Position numbers and translations under genes: made by a program. A stretch of 64,000 bases of DNA from Psococerastis gibbosa (taxonomy: Eukaryota; Arthropoda; Insecta; Psocodea; Psocidae): contig OZ020488.1 of the NCBI GenBank assembly GCA_963971405.1, forward strand, positions 30,337,089 through 30,401,088, given 5' to 3'. Positions 58,320-64,000 of the stretch are shown here, in pieces. Every line of letters starts with the position of its first letter. Positions within the stretch are counted from its first letter, which is position 1. Under the pieces are notes generated by a model. The model was given only the letters and a program-made list of their open reading frames with translations, did no database searches and was not told the DNA's origin.

Positions 58320-59219
58320 AATAAAGAAAAAATGCTCCTCTACTCAGTGTACGTACGACAGCTTTAAGAAGTAAACCAATGAGGCACCTCATAGACCAAT
58401 GCTTGTATGTGGAGGACATGATGTGGAACTAGCCAGCCGGTGTTCTTCTCAAGATTCTCAGTGCAGATATTACTAGAACCACTACCAAGAAATACAAGAA
58501 CCAAGAAGTGTTTCATTTACTTATTGTGTCTTAGGTTTTAGAACGCCTGGGGACTGGAACCACTCTCAATGGCTCGGTATCTTATTTTGACATAAGCTCT
58601 CACTGAAGATGCTGCACATAGTCAATTACCATCAATCAGGTGGATAGCACTTGGCTGACCTAATATATATGATTCGTAAGATATGCATAAGCTTACTATG
58701 TTGCTTCGAAACAAACGATACCCTTAGCTCTGATAGTATCAATCTGGCCCTGGTAGCAAAATAAAACTGTTTCAGACGGAAGCGTACATTAAGATGTGAC
58801 CGAGACGGATAGAAGTACTGAAATCCGATTGGTTGGACATGGTATAGCAGTAAGTTGTAAATGGAAGTGGGAATCCTGGACTGTAGTAACACAAGGTTCC
58901 TTTTACTGATAGGACACTTGTAATCCCTGTTAGAGGGCGAACGGATAAATTGGCAAAGAGGAACCCGGTGGAGGAGGAGGAGGGGGGGGGGCGAAGGGGG
59001 AAGGATAAAACAAGGATCATGCTGTAAGAGCCTTTTTAATGGCGATTTTCATTCCTGTGGGAGATTTGGTTTCATCTCTGCAGGAAATCTGATGAGGTTT
59101 TTAACTTTTTATCTAATTTTCATGTGAATTTTCAATTTTTCATTAACTCCTCTCTATTTCTCTCGTATAGGTTACCTTATGTAGGTAGGTAATTATTGTA
59201 TTGTTTCTGTAGTATTGTA

Positions 59220-59605
59220 TTCGGAATTTTAACAAAAAATTATTTCCTTCAAAAGAAAAGAGGTAAATATTTTCTCAAAACCGGCGCTAACGTATTTTTT
59301 TTTAAGTTCACACGCTACTAGGATGACATTTGGAACGCTTATAAAACCGCATAAATTGAAGTGTTCAACTTTTCGAAGAAACAAAGTGTTCCAAACGTCA
59401 TCCTTTCGTCGTCGGGTAGTATATTATAGTCGTTTAAATGTAAACAAAATAGGCCACTAGCCCCTAGATATTTTGGTTTTGGGCGGGAAAAAACTTTTAA
59501 ACTCAATTTTCATGACAAATAATTGAAAACTAATTTTTCTGCTGAACCTTTCTATCGGTGCTTTCCAACTTCTGGTATGTTTTAGGTGTTAAATAGAAGA
59601 AGAAA
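59220..59605 (+). mobile_element. GCTTTCC-ended element internal fragment with small foldback
   Basis: It retains AAAACCGGCGCTAACG, CCCCTAGATATTTTGG and TTCTGGTATGTTTTAGGTG. Inserted at about 59330-59404 is a foldback with arms GGATGACATTTGGAAC and GTTCCAAACGTCATCC; a similar hairpin (ACTTGGAACA...TGTTCCAAGT) is at 10119-10204. Confidence 0.5.
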
Positions 59606-59737
59606 ACCGAACAGGTTCCTTTTGCAAGTAAGGTTTTGATTTTGAAGAAAAAATATTTTTTGAATCAATTATGGATATTACCAATGCATTTCATACCAAG
59701 GTCATTAAATATTATTGTGTATTATTACTAGTATATT

Positions 59738-59919
59738 CAAGGCCGTAGCCAGGGGGGGGGGGTTGAACCCCCATGAACCCCCCCCCCCCCCCCCCGAAAT
59801 GAAATGGGTTGATACTAGATAGAATCGGATTTTGAGAGGAAAAATAAAAACCACTATGTAATATCCAATGAAATTTCTGAAGCCCCCCCCCCAAAAAAAA
59901 AATCCTGGCCACGGCCTTG
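59738..59919. mobile_element. hAT-like MITE with poly-G/poly-C ends
   Basis: The ends CAAGGCCGTAGCCAGG and CCTGGCCACGGCCTTG are inverted, with a perfect 8-bp duplication AGTATATT (59730-59737, 59920-59927). Runs of G and C follow the left terminus and precede the right one. Confidence 0.92.
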
Positions 59920-59959
59920 AGTATATTCGCTTGTCAATTGTCCCAACCAAGCAGCGGCA

Positions 59960-60250
59960 TAATCGGAGGGTGTGGTGGCAAGTCTTGGTGGTGCAGGCTT
60001 GGCTAGAAAAAGTCACAGTAGCCCGAGGATGACTATGTAACGGAGCGAATAGTTGCCGCTACTAAATAAGCACTGGGGCACTCTTTTGTCCTGGGGTTGG
60101 GCCCCAAAGGCGGAGGAACTCAATGAAGAGTCAACGGCATAAGGATGCAGAAGGCAACGGGAAACAACTGCATTACAATTCCTGTTTACAATTGCCATGA
60201 TGATGCCAATCTTCGTCGGAAGAGGCACTCGAAGAAGAAGAACTGGAGGT
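59960..60250 (+). repeat. Dispersed repeat with LINE/SINE-type 3' tail
   Basis: GGATGCAGAAGGCAACGGG and GCCAATCTTCGTCGGAAGAG precede CACTCGAAGAAGAAGAAC, a GAA-type tail. A related tail (CGCCAATCTTCGATAGAAGA) is at about 52800-52905. Such tails are common in hemipteran and other arthropod genomes. Confidence 0.55.
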
Positions 60251-60777
60251 ATAAAAATAGGAGGCTCAGTTTTAATTTAATTTCAAAATTCGAAAAAGAA
60301 CAACTATAATATTTAGCAGTAAACATCTCCTCATTGTGTTCCCAAGCTACCCCATTACAAAACTCCAATTTAAAATAAATTAAATACAGTGATTTAATAA
60401 AGAAGAGTCAACGTAATTTTCCCCACCTCCTTAAGGTCTTACTAAGTAATTTAATACAAAATGCAAATGATTGGCTTCCGGAACTGACTGTAAATTAATT
60501 TAAAAGAAACGTCCTTCAATAATTAAATCGGCAGTTGTTCCTGTTTCCTAATGGCCGTGTCAACCGCCATATAAATGTTTCGGAAATGTCTTGTAAGGAA
60601 TACTGGACAGCACTGTAATGTTCCAAAGCATGGCGGTGCCGTCCAGTATTGATTATTTTTCTTCTTTAAATGCCTCTTCTATCTTATCATATCTATCTTT
60701 ATCCATTTCGACCTTGGAGACGGCTGTTCTGAAAAGGAAAGTCGTGCCCTTGCGAAACCACTGTCTCAGGGTTTTAA

Positions 60778-60965
60778 ACCATTATGTTCTTCTTCTCATC
60801 TTCTGCCAGGAGCCCTCCATCCATCTTCCCTTGGATCATTACGTGCAGAAGGCGATACTTTTCTTTTCTCATCACATGACCGAAGTATGTTAGTTTGCGT
60901 TTCTTAACCGTCAGCAGCAACTCGGCTTCTGTAACTATACGCCTCTGGATCTCAGCATAAAAGAC
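60778..60965 (-). pseudogene. LINE reverse transcriptase C-terminal fragment
   Basis: On the minus strand the frame reads AEIQRRIVTEAELLLTVKKR, then KLTYFGHVMRKEKYRLLHVM and IQGKMDGG. The K-R-K-L-x-Y-F-G-H-V-M-R motif and the following I-Q-G-K-M are typical of the RT C-terminus of RTE-like LINEs. Confidence 0.75.
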
Positions 60966-61217
60966 ACGATCTCTCCAGGATATGCGCAGTATTCGTCATT
61001 TCAAATGCACCGTTTCTGTTCTCCATAGCTTGTGTCAAATCAGTATTGGTTACCGAGATATTTCTAAGGGGTTGCTGTGGGTACAGCCCTAAGTCTGTAA
61101 CTTACTAGCAGGGTAGGTACAAAGTATCACCCAAACGCCAAGATGGCAAAATTTAAAAAATAAGTCTGTTGCACAACGCATTCACCATAATATTTTAGCA
61201 GTACATAACTGTTGGAA

Positions 61218-61392
61218 CTGCAGCCTGATCATGGCGATTATAATACCGGTATTTATTTAATCCCCTGGTATTAAAAATGTAAACAAGATAATTTTATAAT
61301 GGAAAATGTAATTCAAAATTTGTTTGTTTACATTTTTAATGCCAGGGGATTAAATAAATATCGGTATTATAATCGCCATGATCAGGCTGCAG
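61218..61392. repeat. Long near-perfect palindrome
   Basis: The 175-bp sequence begins CTGCAGCCTGATCATGGCG and ends CGCCATGATCAGGCTGCAG; the arms also share ACCGGTATTTATTTAATC and its near complement, with a short A/T-rich centre. Confidence 0.85.
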
Positions 61393-62139
61393 GAATTGAA
61401 TATACACAGAACACTTCGTTTATTCCAAAACATGCATAAGCATACACTTATAAAATCAAAGAAACTCGGTGTTCGGTGATGTATGGCACGGCTTAGTTTG
61501 GTTTGAAAATGCATAGTACATTGTACTGAGATTATTTCTAATGTCTCAACAATATAGGTCAAGTAGAACGAACGGTTGAAAAAAAATCCAGTGGTCTGTA
61601 GAAAATTACGCGAATAAAAAGAATTTCCAACCAACTTTTTTCGAGGCTTTCAGCATTAGCCACAACTTCATAATTGAGCGCTGAGTTGCCTGAGGGCTTC
61701 AGAATGCGACGGTCCTTTCTTCGTGAAACCCAGACGGCAGTAAAAACGTGGGAGCTGAGCAGTTGAGACATGCAGGGAAATTTAGCGGAGGAAAGGGAAA
61801 GGGGGCAATGAAAAGTAGAAAATGCTGTCAACCCGGGGCTAAGCGATAACCCCCCGCGCTAACTCCGGAATCGCTAATAAGGCATTAATCAAACTCGACT
61901 TTTCCTGCTATTCATCACTGCCGGAGTCTCGCAACAAGTTGTATTGTTTCATTTTACCTCGACTACCTGTACAGGTACACGGCTTTATTAACAAGTGACT
62001 CTATCTGGTTTTCTGATTTTTTTTGTACTAATAGGAATAATACAATGTTTCCTTAAAAGGAAGCTGACAGTAGATGTAAGTTACCCCAAAATTCGTTATT
62101 TTATATACATTGTATTTATTATTATTATTTTTTTAAATA

Positions 62140-62303
62140 AAAGGTTAATTGCATACAAACAATTTAATGAATGTATCCGATTGACCTCTTCAGTCGCCTC
62201 AATGGGTAAATTAATACTTGTGCTGAGTTACGACACGTCTCCGATCGCATGGCGCGCAGAGACTCGCACAAGTACAAGCACGCTACCACCTTGCCATCGA
62301 AGC
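62140..62303 (+). repeat. Short dispersed repeat, second copy
   Basis: TACAAACAATTTAATGAATG, TTGACCTCTTCAGTCGCCTC and AAGCACGCTACCACCTTGCC match the copy at 8948-9117 in the same orientation. Confidence 0.6.
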
Positions 62304-62489
62304 CGATTTAATTCATAAGTTATAAAGATCTGGCCAATTCATTCCATTCAGTAGAGGACTATTTCATACAACCTATTATAGGATATTCATAACTTATTTT
62401 TAACTTATGTATTAAATTAAATAAAAATATAACGAAATTTGGGTAGATCCAGGGGTGGGCAATATTTAGGGTCAGCTTTTCGCCTCGCC

Positions 62490-62775
62490 TTTTTTTAAAA
62501 GTATTTTTTTTTTTTTAGTTATTTCTTGGGAAGGTAAAATTGAGTTAACCCAAAATAAAAAAGGCCCCGAGGTATGGTTTTAGTGAACCTACATGCCAAA
62601 ATATCATCAAAATCATCAGAGTAGATTGCCCACAGACCGACGGACAGACAGACACTTCGTAGAAACCACTTTTATTGGTTTCCTGGGACCTCAAAACGTG
62701 TTGAAATCGTGAAATCGAACATTTCGACTATCACAACATACCATTGAATATATAACACTATAAATAGGAAAACAA
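62490..62775 (-). mobile_element. GCTTTCC-ended element fragment
   Basis: Reverse fragment: TGAGTTAACCCAAAATAAAA, GGCCCCGAGGTATGG, CATGCCAAAATATCATC, GGTTTCCTGGGACC, ending in a diverged TATAAATAGGAAAAC. Confidence 0.6.
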
Positions 62776-63094
62776 TTATGTAATGAAACGCTTTCATTAG
62801 CATGCGAAAATAAGAGAACATATGAAGCAAAACATGACCAACAGTCAAGTCAAAAGTTAATATGCGGAAGTCAAAAAGGGTAACAGACAGCAATACGAGT
62901 ATCTCGTTGAGCGTCAAAATTAACATTCCCACAGCACTTTGTTGGCTCATTTGCAATTAACAGAAGAAGCCGGCATTTCAACATTTTTTTTTTCTCACTA
63001 ATTGGTTTTTGTACAAATTATTCATTTGTTTCCTTCTCTAAAATTGTATGGTGGACGCAGGCAATAGCTAATTAGCGATACTACTATTTAAGGA

Positions 63095-63260
63095 GAAGAA
63101 ACTACGGAGCACATTCTGTGCGATTGCCCGTACTTCTGGCTGGAAAGACTTCGGAGTTTTGGAAGTGCCTTTCTGAACGTTTTTGACGTGACGGATGTGA
63201 AACTTTTGTGTAAGCTGAAATTTGTGACCAGAACTAGACTGACTGAACGCTTGGATTGAT
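63095..63260 (+). pseudogene. Non-LTR retrotransposon C-terminal fragment (EHILCDCP)
   Basis: The frame reads EETTEHILCDCPYFWLERLR, then SFGSAFLNVF and LCKLKFVTRTRLTERLD and a stop. E-T-x-E-H-x-L-x-x-C-P is the zinc-binding motif after the RNase H domain of Jockey/I-type LINEs. Confidence 0.65.
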
Positions 63261-63429
63261 GAGTAAAATAGTATATTTCATGTCAAGGCAGGTATTCCGT
63301 TATATATAATAATTTTTGCAAAATCTGATCAATTTTCTTATCATATTTCTTATTTTAATGACGATTGAAATTTTTAACCATCATTTTTTCATGTCACTTT
63401 TTTATGACATTTATACATACAGTGTACTA

Positions 63430-63821
63430 TTAAGGGCAAATCGGAGTCGCCTATATTCCATTTTCTGTTCACACTTCAATTTCTCATGAAATATGGAACG
63501 CAGAACAATGAAAAAATGCTGAATGGCAAGAAGAATTTTTTCTCCTAATTTTGATGTATAGTATGTGACCTTAACTAACCCCAATTCGCCACAGTTGATG
63601 AACTCCTTAAGCTTGAACTCCTGAGTGACCGTTATTTTTTGCGTATCAAGTTCACTAACTATAGCCGATGGGTATTTATGATTGCAACATGCTATACATC
63701 AAAATTATGTGAAAAAATTCTTCTTTCCATTCAACATTTTTCATTGTTCTGCGTTCCATATTTCATGAGAAATTGAAGTTTGCACGGAAATGGAATATCG
63801 GCGACTCCGGTTTGCCCTTAA
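63430..63821. mobile_element. TTAA-bordered foldback MITE, second family
   Basis: The ends TTAAGGGCAAATCGGAGTCG and CGACTCCGGTTTGCCCTTAA are inverted. Long inner arms (CTCATGAAATATGGAACGC and its complement) also pair. Unrelated in sequence to the 48-kb family but with the same TTAA borders. Confidence 0.8.
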
Positions 63822-64000
63822 CAAAATTGACGTTTTCATAATTTATATTATTTTTTGTACTTTATTATTGTAATTGTAAGTAAATGTCGTTATTGTACAA
63901 GCTTCTTCGATAAAGGATAAGATCTCTTTGTTAATTGACACCCACCATAACATGATACTCCTTACTTATTATTTAGACATCAAAATAATTAAAATCATGA

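Noticed and set aside
1-64000. CRISPR array, operon or prokaryotic defence system
   Set aside because: There are no regularly spaced short repeats with unique spacers and no runs of intact bacterial-type genes. The only regular array (53.9-54.7 kb) has no spacers, and introns and SINEs show a eukaryotic genome.

Overview
This is a eukaryotic, almost certainly metazoan, window: AT-rich, intron-rich, dominated by transposable elements, with spliced genes and nuclear tRNA genes. The tRNA-Ala(AGC) has an insect-like T arm, and LINE 3' tails ending in (GAA)n and the recurrent octamer TAGGCCTA are both frequent in arthropods. I infer an arthropod, perhaps a hemipteran, with low confidence on the order.

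The backbone of the window is one minus-strand multi-exon gene that appears to run from upstream of about 51.8 kb down past 4.4 kb. Exons between 50.5 and 41.6 kb encode a KIND domain. Exons between 38.2 and 33.2 kb encode a complete FERM domain (F1, F2, F3). The exon at 30.1-29.7 kb encodes one PDZ domain. This order is that of the FRMPD2/PTPN13 family of junctional and cortical scaffolds. Every junction from 50.5 to 29.7 kb is phase-compatible. Further down the same strand are a 3.7-kb exon of acidic, disordered protein carrying a KVRF motif (candidate PP1 docking site), a 19-nt microexon and a basic exon near 4.6 kb. A phase mismatch between the PDZ exon and the 3.7-kb exon means that either a small exon was missed or the downstream exons are a second gene. 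An ATG-starting exon at 9.66-9.40 kb looks like an alternative first exon, because it leaves in the same phase as the microexon.

RNA genes: tRNA-Ala(AGC) near 15.6 kb, and two tRNA-Gln genes (TTG and CTG anticodons) about 0.75 kb apart near 47 kb. All three are on the plus strand inside introns of the minus-strand gene.

Almost all remaining sequence is mobile DNA, much of it nested: hAT-like elements with 8-bp target duplications and often poly-C/poly-G cores; a TAA-target Harbinger-like foldback MITE (three copies); TTAA-bordered foldbacks; at least three tRNA-related or short dispersed families, including one with a (CTA)n tail and long perfect target duplications; a high-copy 0.8-kb element with ends GCTTTCCAATTTAT; LINE fragments; and a seven-unit, 119-bp tandem array that arose inside a nested insertion. 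No operon, CRISPR array or prokaryotic defence system is present.
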